DNA from: Membranipora membranacea
Taxonomy: Eukaryota > Bryozoa > Gymnolaemata > Cheilostomatida > Membraniporidae
Assembly: GCA_914767715.1 (NCBI GenBank)
Contig: OU612066.1
Span: forward strand, 20,370,283-20,434,282
DNA: 64,000 nucleotides
Reading direction: 5' to 3'
How positions within the stretch are numbered: position 1 is the stretch's first letter; the number at the start of each line of letters is the position of its first letter. Shown here one piece after another: positions 11,841 to 25,600 of this stretch. The notes below the pieces were generated by a model, which saw only the letters and a program-made list of their open reading frames with translations, searched no databases and had not been told where the DNA came from. Position numbers and translations under genes: made by a program.

Positions 11841-12832
11841 TAGGGGAAGGCGGGGCACGTTGAGCCATGGGGCACGTTGATCCACCCCACTTTTTTCAAA
11901 TACCATTTTATGTATTGAGTTTTCCCCTCCATCAGAGGTCATGTGACCAAGGGCACCCTTTTTGAGCAGACAAAAATAAAGATAGCTACTAAGGGAAGAT
12001 AATTATTTAGTTTTTCGTCGTTTTTATTGTAAAAAGTAAATAATGCGCTAATCGACGGAAATTTCATCTATTCTCAACAGGGCGTGACGGAGAATTTGCA
12101 ACTTTTATTATGTGATAACATCATATTTAGTGTCAATTTCACATAATCTAAACTTATCTCTGATGGAGAGATTTTGTTAAACTTGAGTTGAAAGTGAAAA
12201 ACAGGCTGTTGGGGCACGTTGAGCCATGCCCGATGGGTCACGTTGAGCCATGCCCTGCAGTATATGAATGTTATATGATGAAAGTGTATATGAAGTATAT
12301 GTACACGAAAACAGAAACATTGTAATTGATGTTTCTTTAATGAAGTTAGCAATTACTCTGAGTTCACTTCTCCCTTCACTTATCATCAAGTTTGCCGTGT
12401 GCAAGTTTTCCTCTACCGCAAATGTTTCGGAGATTTATTTTGTGTTGCGAATTTTATTTTATAGTTCAATTGAGTGAAAAACTGCGCTGTTGCAATGAAT
12501 TAGGTTGCTTTTCTTTATTTCTTATGGTTGCAATGAATTAAAAAGTTGTGACCAGCAAAGAGATGACCATAACAGAGTGGCTCAACGTACCCCATACAAA
12601 ATGCGGACCCGGCTCAACGTGCCCCGTGCTTGGGGCACGTTGAGCCGCTTTCCAATTTTTTTTTAAACAGCAATATTTCCTTTTCTTGCTGCAGTAGGTT
12701 TCTGACCTCACTCATGTTGATGGAAGACATGAAGACCTACTTCAGTGCCAATTTTTGTTAATCTGGCGCAATTCAACTGCATGTTACAATCAAATATGTA
12801 AAAACTGGCTCAACGTACCCCGCCTTCCCCTA
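11841..12832. mobile_element. Non-autonomous DNA transposon (MITE-like), 988 bp with TA flanks
   Basis: The left end (11843) reads GGGGAAGGCGGGGCACGTTG. The right end (12830) is its inverse with one mismatch over about 25 bp. A TA dinucleotide flanks both sides, as expected for Tc1/mariner/pogo-type or similar target duplication. A 13-15 bp motif, GGGGCACGTTGAGCC, recurs about eight times in both orientations (near 11853, 11870, 12211, 12234, 12579, 12611, 12632, 12806). No transposase reading frame is present, so mobilisation would need a source in trans. Confidence 0.85.
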
Positions 12833-13626
12833 ATATTATCATTTGAAGTGGGAAGCATCAATGATAGTACTTGAATGTTTACAGCATTTAGAATGGACTG
12901 AAATTTGTGTCTTGAAATATAGTAATTCATATAAAATATTAAAAAATATGTTTTTTATGTATGAACAGCCAGTTGACTCCGTATGATACACTTGGGTCGA
13001 CCAGAAAAAAACGACAATTTTTCACAAGTTATTTTATTCCCTTTGGACTCCTGGTTAGCCTTTGATATTCATATCTTGAGCTGGTTGCCCGATGATCTGC
13101 ACAGCTAAAGTGCACATAGTTTTTCGGATTGCCCCCTGTGTTAAAACCATTGATGATATAAATATCCATAATGTAGGCATCCTCGTGGGTGCGCAAGATT
13201 ACAAACAACAGATTCCCACTCCGTGCTATGAGAAGTACAATGTGTCAATTTTTTATCCCTGCAAGGGTGAAAGGAATAGTAATGCATGTCATCAATACAC
13301 AGGGCTGGCTTTGTGCAGCCTGGGCTGGCCATGAGGAGGTTGTACTTTTAGAGAAGGCCTCAAAACAGCGCTTGACTTATGGTTTCTAGCTGAATACCTG
13401 TGTGTGGTGCAGTGGTATGCTCACTTCTGTATGTTGCATCTTGTCTATGTACATGTACCAAATGTGTAAATCGTGTTTCTATTTTAGATAACTTTCTTTG
13501 TGACTGGCGCTGTTATGGCAACCATGTAGAAGAAAGATACTTCATAAATACAAAGTGTGTGTTGGGAAATGTGCAATCTCAGTCAGAATCGAATTAACTG
13601 GTGCTACAGAATCTAATAATCCGGTC

Positions 13627-16600
13627 ATGGACGCTTCACCGCATAATATTATTGTGGTGAGTACAGTAACAGTAGCAACATTGATAGATATTCAATACCA
13701 TTAAAGTATATCACAATATATGACTCATAACAGTAATGAGTCATATATTCCGATATATTTTATTGGTATCGAATATCTATCAAGGTTGTTCACCAAATAT
13801 ATCACTTGTAAATTCGATCAAAGTTCATATAGGAAGGTTGATATCAATTTTTTAGACTGGCAGATGGGTGTTGCTGATTAACATCAATGTCATAAAAGTC
13901 ATAAATGTTTCAATAATGGCTCCCTGATGAGTCAAACTCAATATTAGACCATTAAAAATTCAAATGCTAGTTTTACTCTGAACATTTACAAATTACAGGA
14001 AACCCGATTATTTCTTCTGCTTTCCAATATATGTAGAGCACCACGGGATTAAAGCTCTCCAATCATGGTAAAGTTATGCTACTGAGTGACTTATTGCATT
14101 TCAAGCGTAGCCCAAGCCTAGTGTTTGCTAATACACAATACAATTTACTTTGATACGGAATCTTTGCACTTCGTTAGTATGTGAAACTAAGCGGATGTAC
14201 TCAATCTTGCTCTGTGAAATATATCAACTCATTTGAATTCATCCTGAAATCACTGGCTGCCCGCAAATCAACATTGACTTATTGAATCGCTCTATAATTT
14301 TCATGATTGCTTGGTTTTAGTTATATAAGGAGTGGGTTAACTCAGTGTTGTGTGAGTGTGGACTTACCATTAGCAGTATTAGTCAGCTAAACACAGATGG
14401 AGTTCTCACTAAACTTCATAATCTGCTATCACCTCAAGCTGAATCAGAGGTAAGAGGGTTCACACTGATCACATTATATACTATTGCATGTATAACTCTG
14501 ATCGACATAGAGTGAATCGATTCATTTAGTATGAGTACCATCACAAGAATTTCGGTGTGACAACCCGTGTTCAATTTTATTAATTAGGGGTGGGTACAGG
14601 TACATGTTAGAAACTCTTTCTAAATTGACTCTAATGATCAGAGATACTCATGATTATAGTGTAGTCTCAATGTCAGTGTAAAGAAGGTTTGCGAAAAACA
14701 TAAACCTATGAAGATGTGAGTACTTTTATGTTCGTTGTGTTTATGGCAAAGACAGACCAGAGGTAACTGTGATCAACTAAACTGTTTAGATTGAAGTTCA
14801 CACTGGTATGCCAACAGCGTGTTAAACAATTTAACTGTAAATCAGCATGTCGATGCTCGATTTTCCCTTGGGACTCAGACCAACAACTCCTTGTTAGGAT
14901 TAAAATACAAATTTGGAATTGTCTCCTCTTTGTTCATGTGGGAACAACCCATGTGATTCAGTGTAGTATCACTGATATACCTGACAAGGAAGTGTTTGCA
15001 GAATAATGTTCCTCATCCAAAGATTACAGCATCCTCAACTGATTATGTTAAACATTGACCAAAAGTATCGAATTAAATGAGCCAGGTTCTTCCTTTTCTT
15101 TCATCTATTGGCAGTTTCTATCTATAAAATGGAATGGAAAAAAACATAAAAGTTGTTAGAATGAAAATAATGACTCTTCTGGTTGCTGGTTGATACAGAA
15201 TAGGGTCGTTTATATAACAAGTTCTTAAACATCTTTCTTGTACAACGAGATCTCCATAACCATTGTTTTTTTGTAAGTAGCAAGCAGAAAATATGTGGCT
15301 CATTATCACTCACAAATACATGGAGAATTCACCCTACCACAACCACTGCTCACATGTTCACGAAGAGAATTTAAAACTGTATATGCACAAACTGATGATG
15401 ATCACAATAACAAATTTGAAACGACTTTTAAGTTTAATGCCAACCCAGCCTAGAAATTAGGTCAAATAGACTTTTTGTGATGCTATGATGTGGACAGGCT
15501 AATGTGTCATAGTTGGTCTACCTCACGTTTCATTCGAACATACTAATTTCATTAAGGTGCAGTTAAAAATTTACTAAACGAATTGTATCATGAGAAGTTT
15601 TCAAAGCATGACACATTAACACTTCGGGTAATCTGTGTCCATAGAGATCGCAAAGTATGGAGGATGGTGGCAAATATTTAAAGCCTCAACTTTTGAATTC
15701 TGAAGTAATTTAATTTCAGTGATAAATTAATTATTAGCAAGTTTGTTGCATTAATTCATAACATCCATATTTAACAATTAATGGCAATAATAGTGCAAAA
15801 CAAAACATATGAGAACATGTTTATGATGCCATTATTGCTTTGATATCAAAAGTTTTGGTTTGTTGCTTGAACTTAAAAAGTATGCAGCGGCAAAGCATCA
15901 TTCCTTGATACAATAATGAGCAAATACAATCATTGATTAGAAAAAATTAAGATTGTATGTACACAGTAGCAAAAACTTGTGAAAGTTCAAATTAACTTGA
16001 TATTTGTTTAAGATGTGATTTTATTGTTTGTTGAACATGGAATAACTGTGGTCTAGGCAAACAACATGTATCAAGTTGTGTACCTCCATGGCTTCTATAC
16101 AGTGAACACCTCAAAACTCACAAAAAGTACCGCAAGCTCAATCACCAAACAGTGAATAAATGTAAGAATAAGTGGTGTTGATTGTACTCACCAATGCTTG
16201 AGGCTGATTATAAATTTAATACTTGTGAGGTGAAGCTACCTTGCACATTGTTGAAACTTGATAAGCTGCCCTAAGCTATTATGATGTTCTTTTGTGTTTT
16301 AATTTCTGTTGACAAATAACCTGACGCATTGTTGGCCCTTCTAAATATTTGTTGTAATTTAAGGGTATTAATATGTTTTAGTTGTTGGCCGGAGATTTGA
16401 ATTACAAAGCTGAGGGGAGCGTGTACGATACGGAGAGGCCTGCTGCTGAATCTGCGGCATTATTACTTAAATCTTTACGCTCAGACGGGATACGCACCAA
16501 TCTCCAGCCATCAGGTTTGCCAGTACCAGCATCCTTCATTCCTAACATTGTTCAGACGAGCCTATCTTAAATATCCTTGAATGAAGTTGATTCAGTTTGT

Positions 16601-19600
16601 TCCAATTTGCCTGCCTTTCCAATCACTTGCAGCTCAAAATGTAGAAAAAAACCTTTATTTTTAATTAAGTGTAAGAACTATTGCTCACAAAAGACTATCT
16701 TAATTAACCTTGGGTAAAGTTGATTCACTTTTTTACAATTTGCCTGCATTTTTAATCACGCTCATTCTACTGGCATCTCAAAATCTGTCATAATCTTTGA
16801 TTGAGTTTAAGGACTTGATATTTTCAAGGGTTGGGAGCTGTATTTTTCATCTATTGCGATGTGTCTTAGCTCAATAACTTTTTTGGCTTGTGAAGTAATC
16901 TATAAGTTTTTGAATTTCACAGTTGTAAATTCTAAATTGTAGATATAGCTCAAGGGGATTTTCAGTCTTTGCTAGAGCTAGTCTGGATATTACTAGTCAA
17001 CTACGGCATACACATACCAGGTATGTAACAACTCGATGATAGATATACCAATAAAAAACTTCCACGAGAAATGCTAAGTAGAGCTTGATAGCTTTCGTGT
17101 TTTACTGTTATAATAAAAACAGTACCAACCAAATTAGATTGCTGTTGCAGCTCTATAAATCTGAGCATTTTTTGGCTTCATATATCCTAGGGCGGGCATG
17201 AGTTGATCTGTGGGAATTTATTTTGTGCTCTGAAAATCAGAGGGTTTTATGATTTACCAGTATTGTACTTCTCTTTTTATTTTAACACACTTATTTATTC
17301 TTTGTGAAAATTTTTTCAATATAGTCCCAAAAAGAAAGAAAAAAAAAAATTAATGTGAAAAGATGAAGCAGGCTCTTCACACTAGTGACAAAACGTTGAT
17401 TGAGTGATAAAATTAATGAATTGATTTCCATTGTATATTAAAATTTATTAACATGAATTATGAAAACCTGTCAACTTCCCTTGTAAGGTTATAGCCTGTC
17501 TAAGCTATTGGTAAAGCCAAGGCTTTGCCTTCAGTCTAGGCACAAAAGCATATATAAGCAAGAAAATTCTCTTTTAATATCTGACATGTACATAAGTTGA
17601 CATATTTATGCTTGGTTAACTAACAATAAGCTTTTAAAATGTTAAAATCTTTTTTTAAGCTATTTGAATATTTTGCAGGCGAAGTCAGAGCTCATCAGAG
17701 AACACTTTCTATCGGCACTAAACTTACCCTTCAATGGTGCAGTGACTTACTGGGCGGTGTTTGCTTTGATTACAGATTGTCTATGTCTGAAAAGTGAGTT
17801 TTTTACATAAACTAATTCTAAAATGTACAACTGGGGACTTGTGATGTCGATTTTATCATGAGGGGGTAAAATAAAAGTATACTTCTTGTTTCAGCACCTG
17901 TAAACCGGGAGACAAAACAGGTCAGCCGTTTTGTTACGGGATTAGGAGTTTTAGTCATTCGTCATGTTTATGATTTAACAATGAAATGAATTTACTCGAA
18001 ATAAAATGTGCAATGAATAAAATATGCACATCATGACGACATTGCTTATGATTATGCTCATATAGTATGCCATTAGAGTTGTCATGTCTAATAATATGTG
18101 CAGACAACTCCGGAATAAATCTGAAAATGGCCAATCACATTGTGCCACTAGAACACTCCCAAATGAATCAAAGATTACTTATATTTATATATAATATTTG
18201 TTTTTTTTTTATAGCATGGAGAAAGATGTACTGCATAATATAATAAATAACGTAACAAATCTAGTCAGTGGCACTAATGAGGTAAGTAATATTTAACTTT
18301 CAGTGAGTGTTTGATACTAGACCAAGTTTGATCTAGTGGGGAGGGTAGGAGGGAGAGGTTATATACCACCCTTCCTGGATCATGTTTGTCTTCATTTTGG
18401 AAAGGGAACCAGACCCAATACAGGAAAATAGGATCAAACTTGATATTGTCAACCCAGGGAGGGCGGGATCACCCTCCCTGGTCAAACCAGGGAGTTTGGG
18501 ACCAAACTCCAAACCAAACTCCCTGGTCAAACTCCCAAATCTATTTCGATACTGGTGTGGGGTTGTCATCTCCCATACTCACGCTTGCCTAAGAGATAGA
18601 TGTAAATTTGATCGAACAGTGAATCTTCTGTGTACCCTATATGGTTAACTGGATATGTTTCCAAAGTTTGCCTTTGTTGGGATAATTAAAAGTAAAGTCC
18701 ATTAAGTCATTAATTCCTTGACCTGTCCAATTCTACATGGAAAAAATTTAAAGTTTATGAGAGTATAGAGGTATCTCAAATGCAAATTACTGACGTTTTT
18801 TTCAATTTTGAATTTAAATCCCATAATTAATGCGCAATGTACATTACTGCCCTTCTGTCAGGCGTGTCTGGAAACGGAACACACAGTTGTAATGTGGCGA
18901 TGTTTAACATGATGCCACATCGTGTACTTTTAGTTTCCTTACCACCTAACACCTGTGAGAGTTTCACTATTCCAAAAGTTTAAAATGCTGTATTATGCAA
19001 CGCAGGAAGAACAATTTAACTGCGTCAGCACAATAATTAATGACCTTAGTTAATCCGGTTCGATTCAGGAAGCTAATTGAATGATGTTGCATCATCTGTA
19101 TGTTTTCGCCAAACCTCCTGTGGAAATCACTTGTCCACTTGTAATAAAAGTTAAATGAGTGCACAATGTTTAACTCTCTAAAACAAAGTTCAAGTATAAT
19201 TGTAGAATTAATGGAAATATAAAATGGTTCGCTTTAAGTCAAATAAAATCGGAAAACCGCCTTCATGTCTATGGGGTAATTTATTTGTGTTTATTTATTA
19301 ATCAAGGTTTAGATGCATTAGCTCATTGCTGCCGATGATGACGGTTGTTTAACAAGGTCTGTGAGATCACAATTGCTGATACGTCAATGCCCAAGTTTAT
19401 TTTGCTCAAATTGATAGTTCTGGAACTAGGCCAAGAGTTCCCAACATGCTTAGCGTTTCTGGAAGGGTGCCTCGATGGCTCATGCGATAAGAACAGTTAT
19501 TAAAATGATCGACAACCCATTAAAACATTTAATCATGATTCTGCTCCTTAGTTATTCACCGGTTAATTGCTCAATTTTAATTAATTCAGCTTGTTAAAAG

Positions 19601-22600
19601 AAATAAACTAATATAAAACTCAACACAATAATGTGGAAATAAGTTACGGTAGAGTTGTCCTATTTGCTGCCGATTTGCTGCCACCTTGAATACAGTGAAG
19701 AGAGGTTTGAATTATTGTTATTGTTGTAAGTAATCGAGGGTGGATGAATGGTTTGATTATGTTGTCTTGTTTTTGTTTCGATTTATGATCGTGTTACTGT
19801 TATTGTATGAATTAATATCCCCAGCTGAGCTCAACCGAGATATCACAATTCCACAGCCTGAGAGTTTGGCCTCAGCACGATGTTCACGGTTGCATTCCGT
19901 AATGGACGTGTTTATGCATGATGCAGAACGTGGGCTATTCTGGTGTTCTTCAACATGTGTCAATATTCATGGTTCCCTTGTTCTTTTGGAGATTATTGCT
20001 GGGAGGTTTGCCCGCTGCTTTGTATTGTGCCATTTCACCCTCGAGTAGAGTAGAGTATTCTTTGGTGGTCCTTTACCTTGGGAGTTGCTTCGTATGAATC
20101 GTACACATACCTACTTGTTCAATTAGTGTTTAGTTAAATCGGTGTCAGTTTTTCAGTGGTCAGTTTGAAAATGGCATGTCCCTGTTACAATATTATTGAC
20201 CAGATAAAAAATGCAAATTATTAAATTCCTTCTGCTGAAATCATCTACAACAAAGTGGTGGTGATAGGAAGACCACAGGTGTTGGCCTCCCCATCTAGGC
20301 TTGTTAGACTGTCTTACTTACAGTTTGAATTGCTCTGTGTATTTGATACACTTGACACCTAAACCCGCAAACATGTCACACAGTGACACCTTCACAGCCA
20401 ATACAACAATCCTCCAATTTGGTTTTAATTTTTGGCTAGTCAATGAAAGAATTGTACTTTGTTATGGCAGGACTGGTGAATAAAGCTGTTTTCCATCAGT
20501 CTGCCTCTGGCGTTTTCACAGTTCTCTTTAATAGAGATCTCCAATTTCACCATTCTGCAGTTTTATGTAACCCTGAAGTATGTACAACCTCACACATGGT
20601 TAGATTTCTCGAACTTTGGCCCTGAGGGAAACGGTCCCTCAATATTATAAAGATATTTGTTGATCAATGGTATTCTTTACTAATTTTTGAGGCCATTCTA
20701 AAAACTCAATGGGGTAACAAAAACTTAAACTGACTTTTTGGCTGCGGTTTGAATAAATATAATTCAATGTAGGAATGCATGGAAGTCCTCAACCGTGAAA
20801 CATGGTTTGTGGTGATGTGGATTTAGTATCGAATTAAAACATGTAAACTTTCTTAGTAAAATAAACTGTTTTTCGAATAAATAACATGGCTCATAATGAA
20901 CCTTGGAATGATGCCGTTTGATGTTTTCAGGTTTGAAAGTGATACTTTTGGACTTTTAAAAGCTTGCTTTTTAAATCTCAGAGGCACTACAACGTCAACA
21001 ACTCAAATGTCTTGTTGAACCAGTACCTTCTTACAGTTGCTTGTCAATACCACTTCTCAGAATCATAACCTGCAACCATAACGCAATCTTTTGGATCTTA
21101 TCTCCCCAAAACCAAATCACAACACCTGTGTCCTGAGTGTCATAAAAATAGGTCCTGAGCTCAAAATTTCAATTTTTTTTCTTCGTTGAATCTTAGGTGA
21201 TGCTCAGATATTCAATCGAGTATAATAAGCCTCTGCCTGTATTATATTGATGTTATATTTACTTTTGATATTATGAATTTCAGCCAGAGGCGTGTGATTA
21301 CCATGAGGCAGTGGCTGAAGCAGAGAGTAAACTTGGCATCAGCTCAAATATTCTCAGGTATGATCCTTTTTTGATGTTGTTGCATTAAATGACCCCTTAT
21401 GCAATATATACCTGTTCGTATCGGTTATAGTATACCGCACACTCCATGCTACATATGGTATGTTTGTTATAACTCTTGTGCTATCAATTAGTGAATTATT
21501 CAGCAGTGAGAAAACCCGATCTATTTCGCTGTGAGATTGGAAACTTTATCCATTCATTAATGATAGATGAGGTGCATAGGAGAAATTAAGGTTAAACCCC
21601 TATGTCACTAAGTTCATGTATTTTTTATTGCTGGTTTTTTACTAAGTGAGCGATAGTCATTAAACATTAAAAAATTAAATATTCAAATTGTACTATGAGC
21701 GCAATAGTCACAGTTAAAATCACAGTTACTGAACCACAATAATTGAGTGAATATTGACTGAATCGACCAGGGCAACAGGTCCTAATAAGAAAGTGCTACT
21801 AAGTGCAACAAAGTACAAACAACACAACCTGAATCCTCTTACTGCAAGGGTACTCCATGAACTAGCTGTACCCATAATAAAAAATAAATGCGCTTAGTAT
21901 ATTTGTATTTATAGCAATTTGATAATAACAAACTTGATAACACCAGAGACTATAGATATCTATAGTCTCTGATAACACCAAGGAGTTAAAGACACCTTGA
22001 TGACACCGAAATGTGTATAAGATTCCCTGCAAGAACAAAACTTAGAATTGAAAATTTCTCTATTTTGCTTTTTGGTTATGTAATTGAATTCAAGTTCATA
22101 TCTCTGAAGAGCTCAATGGTAGCAGTCCACAAAAACTTGAAAAAACTTCAATTTGCCATGATTTGATATATGAAAGCCTCTATTTTGAGTGAGGCCACTG
22201 GAATTATGTCCCTGGATTAACCTGTCTTGTCAAACTTTGTCAAGGCAGGTTAATCAGTGGAGACACTCATCTTGTTGGGTGAAAGATCATTCTTTTTACC
22301 GCTCTCGCACGCTCTCTCTGTAGGGTCTGTGACAATCAATCTGAGGATTTGGCTGTAACAGTCTACATATCATTACTGCGTCGAAAGAGAGAGCTTATAA
22401 TGAAAGGAAAGAGCCCAACCAAACCGACAATACATGTAAACCAGCAGGAACCTCAGGCTAATAGGAAGCCTGTCAACAATCTGACCGTATACAATGAAAA
22501 GACTCAGCAGGTGCTTCAGGTAACTGAGTTCAGAGGGTTTAACTTTGTGACCTTGACTAGAATTCCCTGGAGAGGAAATTGTTGTCATTTCTTCTTATTG

Positions 22601-25600
22601 TCACACACAGCCGTTTTCATTAGTCTTAGTTCAGCATAGGGAGAAGTTTGGCTAGGCTGTGTATTATGTGATCATTTCAGTGGTAGGGTACTTGCTATAA
22701 AGTATTTCAGATCTTTTATTGTGCCTTTGATGAAAAGTGGGAGATCACCATTTATTACAAATGACGCAAGCTGGCAGCAGAAATAGAGGACTGGAGTTGG
22801 GCGGTTGGTTGGAAATTCAACTAAAATCGGTCAAATTGCCTACAATATCTTGCAATGGTTGTTGGCTTGTGGTTTACTATTGCTGAGAATTGACCGCTAA
22901 GAATGACCGCTTTTATGGGGCAAGATTTGGGGCTGATTGATGTTGTGTTACGGCTGAGCCCATGTCCATAAACTTGTTATGGCTCTAGTTCATTGTCTTA
23001 TATGGGTGAATTTCGAAACAAACAGGTTGAATTACACATAAAGTGGTGTTATTCTTTTGCGTTTCTCATGACCTTATGAACAATGCTTTTATGGGTTATG
23101 GTTAGCTAAGATTGTGTAATGATCTGTTTTCTCTCAGAGGGTTCATTGTTTTAAATTACTATAGGGGAATGGTCCGTGTTTTCCCCTTTTCAACCCTACT
23201 TCTGCTTGGTTAAACTTATGCTGTAATGTTTAGGGGTCCCACAATGGGCTAACCTTCAAGTTTTTTATTCTAGTCATGTAACTCAAACAATCAGCTTTTG
23301 CTGCTGAAAATAACACCTCCTAATCTGCGCACAGGTCCTTATCAATTGAATTCACTTTTTCAATTTATGACGGATTACAATAATACCTGAATATTATTGA
23401 TTTTTTATTTATTACAATACACTTCTGTTTGCACATTTCAATGAGATATCCATGCTGCCATAAATTGTATGGAAAAAATGTTGAGTTTTTAATGAGCGTC
23501 CCTCACTTGTTCAGCACAGTCACCAAAGCTCAGCACTAGGTCTTTTCCTTTTCAAATTTCCTCAAAATCTGATTTCATTTCATGCTCAATCACAGAGCTG
23601 GGCACAGTTGGGCACCACAGGTAACTTCAATGATATAATTCAATCAAGACTAGACACTCTAGAGTGTTGAACATATTTTTTTTAAATTGCTTTTTGGATT
23701 ATTGAACCGAATTATGATTGTTGGTTGATGAGGTAGTATTTACTCAATGTCAAATACTCTGTTGTCTTGAGTTTTTTATATCCTGTTTTTCTCTGTTCTC
23801 AAAGATAGGCAAAAGCTCTAAGATGGCTCTTGTTAACACAATTCCTAAATGTGCTTTCAGGACATAGAGAAACAGCTTGGTTTATTTCAATCTGGTAGAA
23901 TATCTCCACATACACAACTAAGGCAACTGGATAAATCTCACTCAGAACATGTGAACGGCAACCGCTACCAGGTTTGTTCTAGCCTGCATTTGCTATCCTG
24001 CTATACTCTTTACTCGGCACTCACACACTCTTGGATACTTAATCTGACAGTGGACTTTCATTCCCTTTTCATACATAACATATGCTCTACTGGTTTGTGG
24101 TTGTGAGTATCGCTGATAAACATTAAGTAACCATGCATCAGATGATGAGTAGAATTTGTGGAACCCTTTCCCTATCCACGCAGCTTGATTTTTTGATGGG
24201 TTTATTATCGAGTTTTCGAGTACTTTTAAGGATGTGTTTTTTTCACCTTGCCTTGACCCTTTTTAGAGTCGCTTCAGGGATGGCTCCCCATCATTAACCC
24301 TGTCAGAGGCATCTCACGTCCCGACATCTAGTACAGGCACTCTGAGTTCATCGCCGTACCCTCTACCAGCTATGCCAAGTCCTATAGCAAGAGCGAGGGG
24401 AAGCTTTCCTAACGAGTCAAATCCAAGTCTAAAAATAGACTTGAGTCAACTTAAAGCTTCCTCTAATAGCAAACCAAGGAGCCAATCATCTGCTAGTACT
24501 CCGAGGAGATTCGAGGTAAATCCTAATCTCCATTTCCTTAGCCCAGCAAAATATTCTCAGGAGGAAGATTTCCCCTCCTCACATAAAGTTTGTCACTAGC
24601 TATCATTACTTACACTCATTTTTTTGTATATAAGCTGATATAAGCTACCATCTTAGCTAACTCAGATTGGCGCTATCTAGCATTAATTTGCCACCCAAAA
24701 CCAGCAGAACTAAACTCGAGCTAATATAAAATTCCTCTATATATAAGAAGATACTAAATATTATTGTCTAAGGTATATAACAATATCAGAGACAATGATT
24801 TGTGAAACCTGTCATCATCATACATACTTAGGAGACAAAGTCTGGCCTTTAATTATTGATGGCACATAATAGTGTCTGATTTTCACAACATTCTTTCACA
24901 CCTTTCCAGGTAAGATGTAATTTACTCTGGCAATTATTTAGTCACTGTCTATACTTCAGCTGTAGAAGATGTTTTAGAAAGTCTATTGCACGCACTATAG
25001 ACACAAAAGCAGTAGAAGGGAATCTAAATGACTCAATTACTTCGATAACTTGAAGTAATTATCATCTGTCTGTCTAGTCTAGTCTAGGATTGCCCCAAAC
25101 TCATATTGGTATAAGGTTGTACCATGGCTAGTTTAGTTTTATTCATGCTCTCACACGTTGTGACATCAGCAATGTTTTATCGACAGCAAGGCGACGAGAG
25201 ACAGAGAGTGGATCAGACTGCTGACTTTAGCGAACTTCTCCGGCAGCTCAAACAGAAACAAGACGGCAGCGAATCGGAGGATATAATACCACCTGCTATT
25301 TCTGGTAAGGCTCGCTAACGATGTAAAATTAGATTAGTACATTCGTGTATGTCGATAACTCGAGAATGGCCAATGGCGTAAGATAACAGAGAGCAAGGGT
25401 TTTCAATGTATTGCTTCACTAGATAAAAGTATTAGGATATATTTTATTGGACAGTCTCAACTTATACAGTAATATTGTATTGCTTGTTTGTCAGTTGTCA
25501 ACTATCTTGCTTCTTGCGGGCGAAGATTTTCAATCTATGTGCCTCACCAGATAAAAATCTTCTGAAGTATCTTATTGGACATGATTTAAAGTTTCATTTA

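Larger units (their letters stand above)
9028..13626. other. Divergent intergenic region
   Basis: This stretch separates the minus-strand receptor (start 9027) from the plus-strand coiled-coil gene (start 13627), so both promoters should lie here. I see no unambiguous core promoter. Contents are a SINE at about 10590-10840 and a DNA element at 11843-12830. A minus-strand open segment at 9542-9616 has splice-like borders but the wrong phase to join the receptor; it could be a 5' untranslated exon. Confidence 0.6.
14321..22519 (+). other. Exons encoding the tandem CH-like region
   Basis: Exons 2-7 of the large coiled-coil gene encode the N-terminal globular part, residues about 11-248. The order of hydrophobic and Trp landmarks follows the spectrin/alpha-actinin type CH1-CH2 pair. 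Exon 2 gives WVNSVL, then the DGVL block. Exon 4 gives QWCSDLL, the usual start of CH2. Exon 6 gives AVAEAESKLGI, and exon 7 gives AVTVYISLL in place of the usual MTYVS block. The middle of CH2 (the NF-x-SW-x-DG segment) is not recognisable, so actin binding may be lost. The introns here are long, including 18282-21283, in which I see no exon that fits the phase. Confidence 0.55.

Noticed and set aside
18333-18648. Overlapping open frames on both strands
   Set aside because: Explained by the local direct and inverted repeat at 18400-18545.
19740-20048. 102-aa open frame in the coiled-coil gene intron
   Set aside because: No acceptor and donor pair in the phase required between exons 5 and 6, and an overlapping antisense frame is equally open.
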